Source: Brachypterus glaber
Taxonomy: Eukaryota > Arthropoda > Insecta > Coleoptera > Kateretidae
Direction of reading: 5' to 3'
NCBI GenBank assembly: GCA_958510825.1
Contig: OY294048.1
Span: 26,980,680 to 27,044,679, forward strand
DNA length: 64,000 bases
Shown piece by piece: positions 36,801 to 48,944 of the stretch. Position 1 is the first letter of the stretch. Every line of letters starts with the position of its first letter. Under the pieces are notes generated by a model. The model saw nothing but the letters and a program-made list of their open reading frames with translations. It did no database searches and was not told the DNA's origin. Both the position numbers and the translations under genes were made by a program.

Positions 36801-37688
36801 CTGTGAATAGGTTTGATTTTTGCCTTAAAAAGAAATTTATTTTGGATAACATATCCGCATTTCATTCGATAGGAACATAGGTCAATTTTAAGCAATTTTC
36901 TGGTCATCATTTATTTTAAATGTTAATGAGCAATATTTTTGATCATATAAAAGGTATAAATATAAAAATTTTAAAGTATAATAATTGAGTAAAAATATAA
37001 TATCAAATTGCACCAATTTGTCTAAAAATAATTTCCATATTACAGGGTGATTCAGAAACAAGTTACAAAAGTAAAACCTGAACAACCTGAACAGCGTACT
37101 AAATCAATTTAATTTCACTATACAAACCATTATGACCAGTTTTTAAAAAATTATAGAAAGATTTTTTTTTATGAATTTTATTATGTTAAAAAATTCTATG
37201 TAATCTCAATTTTTTCAAAATAGCTGCTATCTACACTCTGTTTCATAAAAGAGATATGCGACTGCCTGTCAGAACGTTGCCGGATTTGCAGTAATACGAT
37301 TTCGGAAAAACTATTTCTATTACCTGTTTAATAAGCAATAAAATGTTCATTTTACCACCAGGTTTTAATTTACGATAAAACAAAGTTTAACTTATATATA
37401 TATCCACAAATAAATAAATAATAAAATTTTATGGTGTTATCTGTAAAGTGTGCGTATTAAAAATAAAATTAATTTTTTAACACAATCAATCATAAACTTC
37501 GCGCAGAATCTATCTGAGTTGATTCTTACTTCTTTCTTGTATACGCTATAAGGTACTATCTTGTTTCAAATTTATTGTTAATCAAAACCTAATTTTGACA
37601 TTTGAAAAAATCCAAATAATTTTAGAAAAACAAGAAAAAAATGGTAGAAAGGACAAAAAAAGTCCTAAATAAAATAACACAAAAAAAA

Positions 37689-37888
37689 AGTTTTTAATTT
37701 AAAACCCTTCTATTAATTATTTATTACATATAAATAAAAAGTAGAAAACAATTTTTGATTTGTGCCAACATTTTCAAAACCCTTCTTTTAAAAATCTCGT
37801 TTTTGTAAATTAGTATAAATGTCTTGCTTTCTACTTTTTAGTTATATGTAATAATTAATTAATAGAAGGGTTTTAACTTTAAAAACTT
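37689..37888. mobile_element. Hairpin element, 200 bp
   Basis: Arms of about 65 bp: TTAAAACCCTTCTATTAATT...AAAAGTAGAAA and its complement ending CTTTAAAAACTT. Confidence 0.7.
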
Positions 37889-37999
37889 GTTTTTTATATT
37901 ATTTTATTTTCAAGTTTTTTAGTTATGCTTTAATAATGTGTATTGCGGTTGAAACAGATTTTATGTAAATTTATATTGTCACCGAAAAAAGATTAAATT

Positions 38000-38640
38000 A
38001 ACCGCATGGGTGTATTGGGGGTGTAACGAAATTTCATTATCACGGGATGTAATGCAGTTTTAATTTTAATTTATCTTATATGGGCAAAGAAAAGGTTTAT
38101 TTGAATTTTTAGGGTAAGGGGTTGGGGGGGGGGCTAAATTTTATTTGAAATAATAAGCATGTGTACCAAAACTTCAACTCTCTTAGTTTATTTTAAGTGG
38201 TTAAAACAGAGAGAGGGTTAATTTACTTGTGTGTCGGTCATATGGTAAGGACGGGGGGTGCTCAATTTATAAGAAAATTTTATTGTCATACAATGAGTAA
38301 GTAATTTAATTTTAGTTTTAAATTATCTCGCGTGGTAGAAAATGGGTGATTTAAATTTTAGGGTTGGGAGTAAATTTTTATATAAAATTGTATTGTTATC
38401 AAAGCTAAGCATGTGTACTATATTTATTCTAAGTGTGTGAAACAGAGAGGGGGTTAACTTAGCCGTATACATATAACTTAATTTTAGTTTAAATTATCTC
38501 ACATGGGTTAAAAAAGGGCATTTTAAATTTTAGGGGTGGGGGGGTTGGGGGTAAATTTTATATAAAACTGTATGTCGACCGAGATAAGCATGTGTACCAT
38601 ATTTCAGCTCTCTAAGTATATTCTAAGAGGGCGAAAAAGC
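38000..38640 (+). repeat. Degenerate tandem repeat, about three units, G-rich blocks
   Basis: Units of about 180-250 bp share ATAAGCATGTGTACCA (38154, 38407 approx., 38586), CAGAGAG.GGGTTAA and TTTAGGG..GGGG. The runs of 5-10 G (38120, 38540) are rare in this AT-rich DNA. Confidence 0.65.
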
Positions 38641-39113
38641 CTTTGACAGATTTAAGGACAAATACATTCTTTATATAAATATGTATATGAAAGTGAAGTG
38701 AGTTAAAGGGTTTCGATAAAAAGGAAACTAAAGCATCAATCTACAAATATTTTCTCAAAACGAAGCAATATAACGCGGTGCTCAATAAAAGATTCATAGT
38801 AAACAATGTGACAAGTTAAAATAATACTCGTCCATAATTTTAGGACTCACCAGCTCAGGTAATGTAAAAAATTTATTTTAATACCATTATGAATAAAAAG
38901 CTTACTTTTATTATAGTTTTTAACAAACTTTCACTTTTTAACAACTTTAAAAAAAAAGCACAATGTATAATAAAAATATCACTAAAAGTCATTTTTAAAC
39001 CACTAATCAAAGCTGACTTGATCCAATTTTTTACTCAGATAGATTCTGCGCCGAGTTCACCTGCATTTTCGTCGTTTTGTAACAATAGTTTATAATTGAA
39101 TCACATATTTCAG

Positions 39114-39187
39114 AAACCCCACATGTCCACATTTTTGGGCATCAACAGAAACCACACAAGTCCGTTGTTTTTGGACATGTGGGGTTT
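39114..39187. repeat. Hairpin AAACCCCACATGTCCA
   Basis: 16-bp perfect arms around a loop of about 42 bp. The rest of 38640-39680 shows nothing else. Confidence 0.65.
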
Positions 39188-39685
39188 TTGTAATATTATT
39201 ATTACAAAATATCACACATCAAATTTTATAAATGCAGGACTGTGCACTTTTATTATTTTTAAAGTTTCTTTAAAAACTACTTTATGCAATTTAGTTAAAA
39301 AAAAAAAATAAATAGGCACTAAAATAATGTATCTTAATAACATAATATGCTATCTTGTTAAAACAACACACACATTAATTTCAAATAAACACGAAATAAA
39401 TAGGTACGATGTAATTAATCTATGTACTTAGCGAGTATCTGAATCACCCTGTATAATTTCACTGTAATTGATAATTACTACAAATGTATATGTCGTAGGC
39501 ATATCGTATAAACCGGCTTTACATGAAAACCCGTATCGATAAGAGGATATTAATCACCCCTTAATATCCTCCTCTGTACAACGTGATTCACCAATTTAAG
39601 ACCTAAAATTAAAGTAGGATTATAACAAAGAAAATCACTTAACAAATTTACAAAATTATTACAATAAAGTTAAAAAATCAAAAAG

Positions 39686-39752
39686 GGCCAGAAATGGCCT
39701 AGTTGTCCGACTTTGGCCAACCCAAAAATTTACTACTACTACTACTAAAAAA
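39686..39752 (+). mobile_element. 3' end of a LINE related to the 21482 element
   Basis: GGGCCAGAAATGGCCTAGTTG...CCAACCC then TACTACTACTACTACTA. It resembles the 3' untranslated end and (TAC)n tail of the element at 21482-22408. No coding part remains. Confidence 0.5.
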
Positions 39753-40380
39753 TCCATAATCTTTCAATCTCTTAATTTGTACTACCTAAAAGTATGTAGC
39801 TTGTTGGGTCTTTTTTGACTAGTATAACATTTATTTTGACAGCTTTAATAATAACGCGAAAAATCGAGTGATTTGTCTTAGGCGAATCATGCTGTATAAC
39901 TATATACTATCTAAATGTTTGATTTTTTTTTTGAATGTCTAAGAGGGGTGGGGGTAGCTTCTATTTTTGTTTTCGGTTCGTAGTTAACTAGTTCTTGATC
40001 TCATTTTCTAGAAATTAATTATCTCCTTTAGTTTTCGAGATAATCGCTAAAAAGATACAGCCGAAACACCTGACACCAAACAATAAAAGTCCAGTCAAAT
40101 AGACATTCAACCTCGGAATGAAAGATAATTATCTTATTATACAAGTTTATATCTTACTAGCCGAATACCCGTGCGTTGCACAGACCATTAGGATTAAAAT
40201 TTTTTTATAAAAAATAAAGTGTACCTTGGACGTATTAAAAACGCATTAACATGAATATGCCTCCAATAAAGTTTACAGAAAAATAATTTGGAAAAGCTAA
40301 AATAATAAAAAAAAAACATCCACAACTGGTTATGGTTTTGAAAGAACCTCTTTATATACAATGTTTGTGTTTTTTTTTTC

Positions 40381-40728
40381 TCAGATTTTAGTAAGTCCAA
40401 ACCAAATTATTGTTGGAACTTTTGAACAGGCTACATAAAGTTGGCCATGGGAGAAGCAATCTTCTCTTAGATCCACGCGAGCCCATTTTAACGATTGTCC
40501 TAGGGCCTTATGAATTTTAATGGCAAAACACACATTTATTGGAAATTGTAACCGCTTAAATTCAAACGGATAGCACGAAGGAATTAATGGAATTCGAGAA
40601 ATGAAGACTGTTTCCACGTCTCCGCATCCTGTAAAAATGGTTGCTTCTACAAGGTTATTATGAAGATCCTTAACTTGTAGCCTGGTGCCATTGCATAGCT
40701 TTGGATGACATAAATTTCGAAGGAGCAA
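40381..40728 (-). pseudogene. Pif1-like helicase C-terminus of a Helitron RepHel protein
   Basis: 115-residue - strand frame. It opens MLLRNLCHPKLCNGTRLQVK, the LLRNLD...GLCNGTRL block of Pif1/Helitron helicases, continues FISRIPLIPS and PFEFKRLQFPINVCFAIKIH, and ends with KALGQSL...GQLYVACSKV, equal to the K(A/S)QGQS and GQLYVA.SR blocks of helicase motifs V and VI. The usual Gln of KAQGQ is Leu, and the arginine finger position reads Lys (CSKV). The Walker motifs and the Rep nuclease are absent, so the copy is dead. Confidence 0.85.
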
Positions 40729-40784
40729 GATGGGAGCACCTAACCTTAAGGAATATCATATGGGGAGGAAAATGACTTAAATAT

Positions 40785-41665
40785 CGCGATTTTTACCACC
40801 CTATAGGAATATAGAAAAATCCTAAAACACATATCATTTTGATTTTAATGAAGAATATTTTTGCCAAATATCGTGATTCAAGATTAAGAGGTCTCTGAGA
40901 TAAGCACACTTTTCAAAAAAATGTTAATATTTAAATAATTGACCACTTACGACTTAAATATCACGATATCACCTCAGGGGTCGAATATAGAAAATTCCTG
41001 AAACATCTTTTAAATTTCGATAAAGAATATTTTTGCGAAATGTTGAGATTCTAGATTAAAAAGTGAGATACGCATACTTTTCAAAAAAGGGTTATATTTA
41101 CAAAATTTACCACTGACATCTTAAATATTACGATTTTCGCCATCGAAAAATCCTGAAATACCTATCTTTTCGATTTCGGTAAAGAACATTTTTGCCAAAT
41201 ATGAAGATTCTAGATTAAGGCGCCTTTGAATACGCATATTTAAAGAAAAAATATTTTAAAACCCCCCTTTCACCACCTCAGGGATCAAATATTACATACT
41301 TTTCAAAAAAGAGTAATATTTACATAATTTATCACTTACGATTTAAATATCACGATTTTTACCACCTTGGGGATTGAATATTGAAAATTCCTGAAACACC
41401 TATCTTTTTGATTTCAATAAAGAATATTTTTGCCAAATACTGAGATTCTAGGTTAACAGGTCTTTGAGATACGCAGTTTTCAAAAAAGGGTTATATTTAC
41501 AAAATTTACCATTACGTCTTAACTATTAAGATTTTCACCATGTCGAGTATCGATTTCGATAAAGAACATATTTGCCAAACACGAATATCCTAGATTAAGG
41601 GGCCTCTGAGATACGCACACTTTTTAAAAAATCTTTTAACCCCCTTAAAAGTTGAATTTCGAAAA
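40785..41665 (-). repeat. Helitron-internal tandem repeat, about five degenerate units
   Basis: Unit landmark GATTCTAGATTAAG occurs near 40874, 41046, 41205, 41443 and 41584, accompanied by AAAGAATATTTTTGCCAAAT and GATACGCACACTTTT. Spacing is about 140-240 bp. Two similar units lie at 48945-49225. Confidence 0.75.
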
Positions 41666-42055
41666 ATCCCTTCTTAGTGAGTGCTTACATCATAAAAGAA
41701 ACAAACTGTCCAAATTTCAAGTTTCTAGGTCCAGGGGTTTGGGCTGGGCGTTGATTGCTGAAGTGAGTTAGCATTTTATATAATAGATTATACAAGTTAA
41801 TAGCTTATTATAATAAGCTATAAACTTGTATAAATCTTTTTTTTTTACATTCTCATAGAATCTCATAGAATCTTGTGTACGCGAGTCAAGATATTCAAGG
41901 TCTTAGGTCGCAAAAACCGTTTTTTTTTTATAAATATCTTGTTTCCTTTGCTTCAATTTACATTTGGAGTTATTAGAAAAGTCGCGGAACATAAAATTCT
42001 CTACAAATTTGGTTTTAGGAAATATTTTATATAATTAACCGTTCTCTAGATAGAG

Positions 42056-42688
42056 GGGTAGGGGTCTTTACAGCGCAGTCCATTACCGCGAAACCGTTAC
42101 CGCGCATGGACTTTACCGCGCATGGGCTATACCGCGCATAGACTTTGCAGCGAATGCCATTACCGCGAAGAAAATAACGGCGAAGGGGTCAATACCGCGC
42201 ATGGATTTTACCGCGAAACCCATTGCCGCGCATAATTATTTTGGGTCAGGGTTGTGGCCACAAAAAGTCCAAACGCCCCTTGCAACAAAGCACGTCGTAA
42301 TTTACGCGTATATACAGCGAGGTCTTTGCCTCTAGCACTTTTTATTATTTCGATCGATATGACGGTTCGTACTAAAATGATTATTAATCAGCGATTTATA
42401 CAAATCAGTCGATATAAATTTAAAAAAAAACACATAAAAAACCCAAACACAGATATATGGGTACATTTAGTTCCACTTTATCAATAAAAATCCAAACCAA
42501 AACTAACCAAACCAAACTGCCATCAATCCCACGGAAATACCCTTACATAAAATAAAAATAATTTATAACGATTTTCGCTGTAAAAGTCATACGCGGTAAA
42601 GACCGTTCGCGGTAAAGGACATGAGCGGTAATGGCTTTTCGCGGTAATGGACTGCGCGGTTGTTTTTTCGCTGTAAAGTCCGGCGCCC
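42056..42688. mobile_element. TIR element, 633 bp, with 8-bp duplication and CGCGGTA arrays
   Basis: AGATAGAG occurs on both sides (42048-42055 and 42689-42696). Ends GGGTAGGGGTCTTTACAGCG and, inverted, GGGCGCCGGACTTTACAGCG match at 15 of 20 positions. Both subterminal parts repeat TTACCGCG(C/A)ATGG (about ten times left, five or six right, inverted). The AT-rich middle has a 77-residue frame (42254) with no known similarity. An 8-bp duplication fits hAT, P or Merlin superfamilies. Confidence 0.78.
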
Positions 42689-43114
42689 AGATAGAGCGGT
42701 TAGCCGTATATTTGATAACACTAGGTCAACTGTGGAGTCCAATACATAGTAACAATACAAAGCTAATTATTTACTAAAAATATTATACTTATTATAGTTA
42801 TAGACTGTACTATGCATTTGATTCCACAGTTAATTGTATAAAATATTTCCTAGGACCAAATTTGTAGAGAATTTTATGCTCTACAACTTTTCTACCAACT
42901 CCAAATATCATTTAAAGCAAATGAAACAAGATATTTAGAAAAAAAAAACGGGTTTTGCGACCTTTGAACTTGAATATCTTGACTTGCGTGCACGAGATTA
43001 TATGAGACTTTTCAGCTAACTTATAGAATGTCAAAACAAATATATATACAAGTTTATAGCTTATTATCTTTCATTCCGAGATTTATTCCTTTTTTCAGCT
43101 TATATGAATGTACT

Positions 43115-43943
43115 CACACCGGTCTGGAAAAAATTTTTAACCCAAGTTTTTCATAATTTAATTATTTAGAGCTTTGGCATCTTTTTAAGACTAAATTTAA
43201 AAAAATCTATCGGTGCGTTTTTGAGAAAAACGATTTTTATTTGTTTTAGCAAAAAAATATGACATATTTAATGTTTTTTTTTAGATATTCTGATTTTACG
43301 TCAAAAAGTCAGCGAAAAAGTTTCTATGAAAGTTTGTTAAATGGCTTCTCAGGGGAGCTAGAATACGTTTAAAGGGCATTTTTAGAATATTATTCACTTC
43401 ATACCTCGGGAACGGTTTAACTTATTGACTTGAAATTTTTACTGTAGTATGCAACCAATAAACATTATCAAAAAAATAATAAATGTTTAACCAGGGGCGG
43501 AATTACAGTTTTACATAAAAATTATGAGGCACACATTATCTGCGCCCCTGGTCAAAACCTTAATTTTAATAAAACGTTAAATGTTTATATTTATTGGTTC
43601 TATAGTTCAGTAAAAATTTCATATTAATAAGTTAAACTGTTTGTGAGATATGAAGTGATAAATATTCTAAAAATGCCCTTTAATAAAAGTACGCTAGCTC
43701 CCTTAAAAAGCAATTTAGCTTAAAAACTTTTTTCTCACTTTTTGACGTAAAATCTGATTATCTAAAAATTTTTTTAAATATGTCATATTTTTTTTGTTAA
43801 AACAAATGAAAATCTCAAAAACGAATCGATAGATGTTTTTAAATTTGGTCTTATAAAGATGCCAAAGCTCTAAATAATTAAATTATGAAAAAAAACTTGG
43901 GTTATATGAAAGTTGAGCTAACAATTGTTTCCAGACCGGTGTG
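43115..43943. mobile_element. Foldback element, 829 bp, complete copy of the 10607 family
   Basis: Sharp ends CACACCGGTCTGGA and TCCAGACCGGTGTG. Arms share AAATTTAAAAAAATCTATCG and GTCAAAAAGT blocks with 10607-11450. The centre contains CCAGGGGCGGAATTACAG, an internal inverted pair. Confidence 0.82.
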
Positions 43944-44061
43944 CACAATAAATCAGTAAAATTAAGTTCTCTTACTAAAGAGGACTAAACTTTACTGATC
44001 TAGTCTAGTATTTAATACGACTATGTTAGGTATGCCTACGAAATATACACTAAATACCTAC

Positions 44062-44135
44062 GGGGGTGTGAACTATGAAACAATAAACAAAAATTCGTTT
44101 GTGCTTCAAATTAATTTCCCAGTTCACACCTCCAT
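44062..44135. repeat. Hairpin GGGGGTGTGAACT / AGTTCACACCTCC
   Basis: 13-bp arms with about 48 bp between. A second short palindrome, ACGGTACGTCACGTACCGT, lies at 44341. Confidence 0.5.
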
Positions 44136-44653
44136 GGCACGCCAATATCTACATATATATTAAATATTTTAGTAGTTTTGCTGGTTGATAAATTAAAGGA
44201 AAGTTCTTCATTCGAAAAAATAGTGCGGAAAAGGGATTTTAAGATATTCGAGATGTTAGGGAGTAGGTAAATTGAAAGTAGGGATGTCAGTTTTTTTATT
44301 GTAAACTTTTTTTTAATTTACATTTTTTTCGATAGGACGTACGGTACGTCACGTACCGTTTGGCTTTTACACCATTTTGACTGGTGACTTTGTGCCCCCT
44401 TTTTTAGGCTCGTTGAGACACATGAGCTAGCAACCTTAAAGATACGCAATGATACAATAAATAATAAAAGGTACCATCTTTTGCATAAAAAACGCTCACA
44501 CCTAAAAATGTTACAGATTATATAGAACTTTATCAGTGCGTCCATGACTTTATGTATCAAAAACGATTATGACATTACTTGTTAAAATTAAATATGCTGC
44601 AGCTTACAGCTCATCAAAAATCTATATTAAACGGCAAGAATATTTAACGGGTT

Positions 44654-45445
44654 ACACCGGGTGAGTTTTAATCCATGGACACCCCCTAAAATGGAATTGT
44701 TTGGAGTCCGATCAAAGCAAATTGTTTGTAGCTTATATTTCTTAACAAAGGCTACAAAATGGCGTACAAATTTATTTTTTGTACTTCCAGTTTCGCCGGA
44801 AACTTAGTTAAATTATTTTTTTTAATGAGACCATCTGTATATTTTTGCATTTTTGGATCCAGAAAACTAATTTACATTAAAAAAAAATCATTTAAAAACT
44901 TTTTATTTATTTTTTTTAGTACGTTTTTTTTTTTCTTTTTTATTAACATTCAAGATTTATTTTTTTATAAATAAAATCTAATTTATTTGCTAAATGTGGG
45001 AAAAATACAAATTTTATGTAAAAACCAAAATTTGGTAATTTTTTGTAATTTAAATTTTTTTAAACGGGTTTTCCTTCATATCTTAATTTTTTCAAATAGC
45101 AACCCCCTTGAACGGTCTTAACTTTTTGGTGCGCTATTGTAAAGGCTACAAAATGACGTACTTTTATTTCTTTTACTTCCACTTTTGCCGGATTAGGCTT
45201 TTTTTAATAAATAAAAAAAATAAATATTTTTTTTTTAGATGTAAAATTGTTTTCTAAACTCAAAAATAGAAAAATACACACCTTAAAAAAATTGACTTAG
45301 TTTCCGGCGAAACCGGAAGTGCAAAAAAATAATTTTGTACGCCATTTTGTAGCCCTTGTTAAGAAATATAAGCCCCATTTTCTTTGATGGGGCTGAAAAC
45401 AATCCCATTTTAGAGGGTGTACCTGTATTGAAACTCACCCGGTAT
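44654..45445. mobile_element. Foldback, 792 bp, ends ACACCGGGTGAGTTTTAATC
   Basis: Ends ACACCGGGTGAGTTTTAATC and GATTGAAACTCACCCGGTAT-like complement. Arms carry CTTCCAGTTTCGCCGGAAAC and GTTTCCGGCGAAACCGGAAG. A decayed relative is at 19000-19370. The frames inside are not genes. Confidence 0.78.
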
Positions 45446-45510
45446 ACCTTGTGGCTCGGGAAAATTAAGTTTTTTATGTTTTTTTTTTTCATATGTATTC
45501 ACAACCTTAT

Positions 45511-46060
45511 TCGAACGACCTATTTTTACCAAATAGTATATGTTTTGATGTGTTTGTAAAAAAAAATTATTGGAAAATTCGGAAAATTGTGGAAACCATG
45601 GCCCTTGCCCCGAAACACCTTTTTTGCGGTGACCACGATTTCTCGAAAACCAATTTACCGATGATCAATCTGAAATGTTTAGGTATTGTTCCTAATTACT
45701 ATATCTAGTTCGTAAACGAAGGAATTTTTATTTGAAAGAAAATTTTTACTTTTCCCGGCCGGAAACCCAATTTTCGGAACATCAAAAATTGTTTTTTTTT
45801 GGGAAAATGGTCGACATTTTCGTATTTTTTTTTTGCGAAACCCTTCGTTCACGAAGTAGCTATTTTAATTAGGAAAACACCTAAAAATTTCAGATTGAAC
45901 GCTAAATTTGTTTTCCAGAAATCGTGGTCACCGCAAATGATAGAAAAAAAGGCGTTTCGGGGCAATGGCCATGATTTCCACAATTTTCCGAATTTTGCAA
46001 CAAAAAAATTTCACAAACACATCAAAACATATACTATTTGATATTTTGTAGGTCGTTCAA
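45511..46060. mobile_element. Foldback, 550 bp
   Basis: Arms of about 200 bp: TTCGAACGACCTATTTTTAC at the left, complement ending GTAGGTCGTTCAA at the right. Shared inner blocks are AATTCGGAAAATTGTGGAAA and GCGGTGACCACGATTTCT. Reading frames on both arms are mirror artefacts. Confidence 0.8.
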
Positions 46061-47203
46061 ATAAACCTGAAAAAAATCAATAAAAACCCTTAATTTTACC
46101 AAGCCAGTAGGTATATAAACCCTTAATTATTATTAATAATAATGTAATAATTTGATGGCTTTAGTGTGGGAGCAATTAGCACTGAATTAAATATTGAACT
46201 GCAATTCAAGTAAAAAAGAAAACTTGAGAAAACTGAACAGTTTACCATACCACCTGGTCAAAGGAAAATTTTCAGGGAAGGAGAATAAACTCAAATGAAA
46301 TATGCGAGGAAAGCACCAAGTATTTGTGTTTTATATGAAAATATTAAACTCTGTTGTCCGACTACTTTGGAAATATATGGGTACTTCTATAAGTACTTTC
46401 TTAAAAGAAATCATGCGGCCAGCAATCAACCATTCTTATCTGAAAACCATAAGCTTTAGTTTTCCTTAGAATAGTTTTCTCGGCCACGACAATAGAACAT
46501 AAAAAATACTAATAGAAGTGGCCGCTTTTCTATAAATGTTTGGTTTGGATAACTTTTAATCTAAAGATACAGAAAATGTAATTATGTAACCTTTTATAAC
46601 TTTTGACCAAAAATAATATTCCCACCAAAAAGTTTTGAGCAAAGAATTTTATTGCAATTTTTCCTAGCATTACAACAGACTTTAGTTTGGCCCTTATTGA
46701 CTGACGATAGTCAGTAGGTATTATTATAATTATTATATTTATATTATACAGCTGCTGCAATTAATCTTATTTTTATTATTTAAAAAACTGTCCTTGTCAG
46801 TCTCACTAAAATACACACATACAATTAAAATTTTAAAATGTTGGGGCAACTCAAGGTTCTGTGATGTAAGCGTTTTTTATGCAAACGATGGTACAAGGTA
46901 AAAATAAAAGGTACAAGATAATAAAAAGTAAAAGATAAGAATAAAAGGTACAATGATTTCATCATTTTTAGACAATAATTGTCCAAATTATTTCGAAAAA
47001 TATTTGTGGGGAACTTTGTGTAAATAATTCCTTATTATCCGAGCTTCAATTACCAAGTTTCTACCGAAGTGATAATCATTTCATCATATTGTATGAAATA
47101 TCATACCAAAAAAAAATGTTTTCGACAGCAAAACTACTATAATAATTAAATTGCATTAAATACTAAAATATACCAAGATTATGCACATCACAATATGCAA
47201 ATT
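46061..47203. other. Presumed drpr 3' flank; no other gene seen
   Basis: Downstream of the drpr stop on the - strand. Contains ATT-rich runs (46120-46145, 46720-46760) and AAGATAAGA/AAAGGTAC low-complexity repeats (46900-46955). The drpr 3' UTR must lie here, but the cleavage site is not evident. Confidence 0.5.
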
Positions 47204-47370
47204 TTAAATATCACCACTTTCTGATTTGTCTTCTCCATTGAAGATATTATTTTTCTCGCAATTTTCTTCTTTGGTCAAATCTCGAGAACCAAATGGGCTT
47301 GGCATATGCTGATAATGGGCCTTCAGGGTGCTTACAGGACGAGTGTAATCTAAATGATCGTATTCTAATT
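47204..47370 (-). CDS. drpr: draper terminal coding exon
   Basis: Acceptor ATTTTATTTTAG (AG at 47371-47372). The first two bases AA complete a GAA codon with the G left by the previous exon. The frame reads ELEYDHLDYTRPVSTLKAHY and continues QHMPSPFGSR to a TAA at 47204-47206. The YDHLDYTRP...HYQHM block closely resembles the C-terminal tyrosine motif of Draper and MEGF10/11. Tyrosines here are further candidates for SH2 docking. The tail after it (DLTKEENCEKNNIFNGEDKSESGDI) is acidic and probably poorly conserved. No AATAAA was placed with confidence downstream. The intron to the previous exon is 11.3 kb and full of repeats. The Met at 47440 is intronic. Confidence 0.87.
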
Positions 47371-47897
47371 CTAAAATAAAATAAATTATACCGTTAATAA
47401 TACCATTATACTTTTGAGGTTTATTTGGTGGAGACTCCATATATACGGTGTTTGCAGTCTTATGTCACATACTAAAGGAAATGATTCTACATAAAAACAT
47501 GAACCACATAGGTCCGGAAACGAACCCTAAGGGAGTTACGACCCTTCAAAATTGTAATAAAAACAAGGTTTTTAATTAATAACTCTAGTACCCTTTCAGA
47601 TAGAGCGACGCGGTTTTGCATGTGAACTAACCTTAATAAGGTCCATCTTCGTATGTTATTTTCATGTACTTATTTTAACCAGGGGCGTGCGAAACGGGGG
47701 GCCTTATTTTTTTATCCCAAACTTTTTTAGGTGTAACTTTTTTCTAACTTTATTACTGGAACATAATTCCACAGGTCAAAATACATAAAAAGAAAAATTC
47801 ATTTGAAGGTGCAATTTCACGTTTCGAGGACTAAAATGTTAAAAACCAAAATTTCAATGATGTCAAGTGAAAAATAGTGAGAAAAAGGTTCCTATAC

Positions 47898-48781
47898 ATA
47901 CCGGGTGTTTCAGGTGGTTCAACCCTCAACTTTTTTACTTTTTTAGGTAGGATCTTGAAATTTGCAGAAGCTACATTATGTATAATTTAAGATTTTTTGA
48001 CATAGTTAGAAATTGTTTGCCACTTCCAGTTTCGCCGGAAATGAATCGAGCTTTCGATTTTTAAATGGAACACCCCGTATATTTTTACACATTTTGATTT
48101 AGAAACCATTTCTGAGAACAAGCATGTATCACTTGTCAAATTTTAACATTTTTTAGTTAAACACTCATTTTAAATTTTGTGTTTTAATACCAATTTCTTC
48201 CAAATAAACTAATCATGTGTGGTATCAAAATGTTCGCAAGAAAATTCTATTTCATTTTAACCTAATGAGCCACCCTCTTTCCATTCGAAAAAAATGACTT
48301 ATGGATCAAAGTATGATTTTCGAACATTCAAGAGCCCACCACATTTAGAGTTTTAAGGAAAAAAAATAAAAATAGTATTTTTCTGAAGATACTAGACCAA
48401 CAATTAAGCGAATAAGCTAATTTAAGGCACTTTAAGATTTAAAATAAAAGTTTAAATAAAAAATTACATGACCCGTCAAAAATTGACAAGTGACACATGC
48501 TTGTTCTTAGAATTGATTTTTAAATCGAAATATGTAAAAATATACAGGGGATCCATTTAAAAATTGAAAGTTCGATTCATTTCCGGTGAAACCTTAAGTA
48601 TATGAAAGATATCTGTCTGTCGTTAAAATCAAATGAACAGGAAACCTAAGTGCCAAAAATTGTCTAACCATGTCAAAAAATCCTAAATTATATATAATAT
48701 AGTTTCTGCAAATTTTACGATCCTACATAAGAACTAAAAAAGTTAAAGGGGGTGAACCATCTTCCTGAAACACCCGGTATA
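47898..48781. mobile_element. Foldback, 884 bp, ends ATACCGGGTGTTTCAGG
   Basis: Ends ATACCGGGTGTTTCAGG and CCTGAAACACCCGGTAT. Arms hold CTTCCAGTTTCGCCGGAAAT, TACACATTTTGATTTAGAAA and ATGACTTATGG. A partial second copy lies at 52600-53262. Confidence 0.8.
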
Positions 48782-48944
48782 GGTCGAAAAATTGGTCTTA
48801 AAAAATTAAAAAACAAATTGTTAAACAGCTAAACGAAAAAATTTAATCTCTTTAAAATGATATATTACATGACCTACGTGGCTACTTAAAATTATTATAG
48901 ATTACAGGTAATTTCATTGTAGAGTCATTCCACCTGATTTCAAC

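Larger units (their letters stand above)
40157..41787 (-). mobile_element. Helitron relic with helicase fragment, 1.63 kb
   Basis: On the - strand the 5' end reads A|TCTATTATATAAAATGC (starting at 41787). The 3' end reads GTGCAACGCACGGGTATTCG then GCTAG|T at 40157. These are Helitron hallmarks: TC start, a short hairpin (GTGC-AAC-GCAC) about 10 bases before a terminal CTAG, and insertion between A and T. The coding remnant lies near the 3' end and a five-fold repeat fills the middle. Confidence 0.82.
40112..43083. mobile_element. Outer foldback, 3 kb, hosting two nested insertions
   Basis: Ends CTCGGAATGAAAGATAA...TTATACAAGTTTATA and the complement TACAAGTTTATAGCTTATTATCTTTCATTCCGAG. Inner arms of about 210 bp (41840-42045 and 42830-43050) share CCTAGGACCAAATTTGTAGA-like and CAAGATATTCAAG-like blocks. 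A Helitron (40157-41787) and a TIR element (42056-42688) interrupt it. Confidence 0.75.

Noticed and set aside
44759..46041. Several 67-80-residue frames on both strands
   Set aside because: All lie in arms of two foldback elements and are rich in Phe, Lys and Asn from AT-rich DNA.
47371..47440. Start at 47440 for the last draper exon
   Set aside because: The region before 47371 is intronic, ending in ATTTTATTTTAG, and the frame joins the preceding exon.
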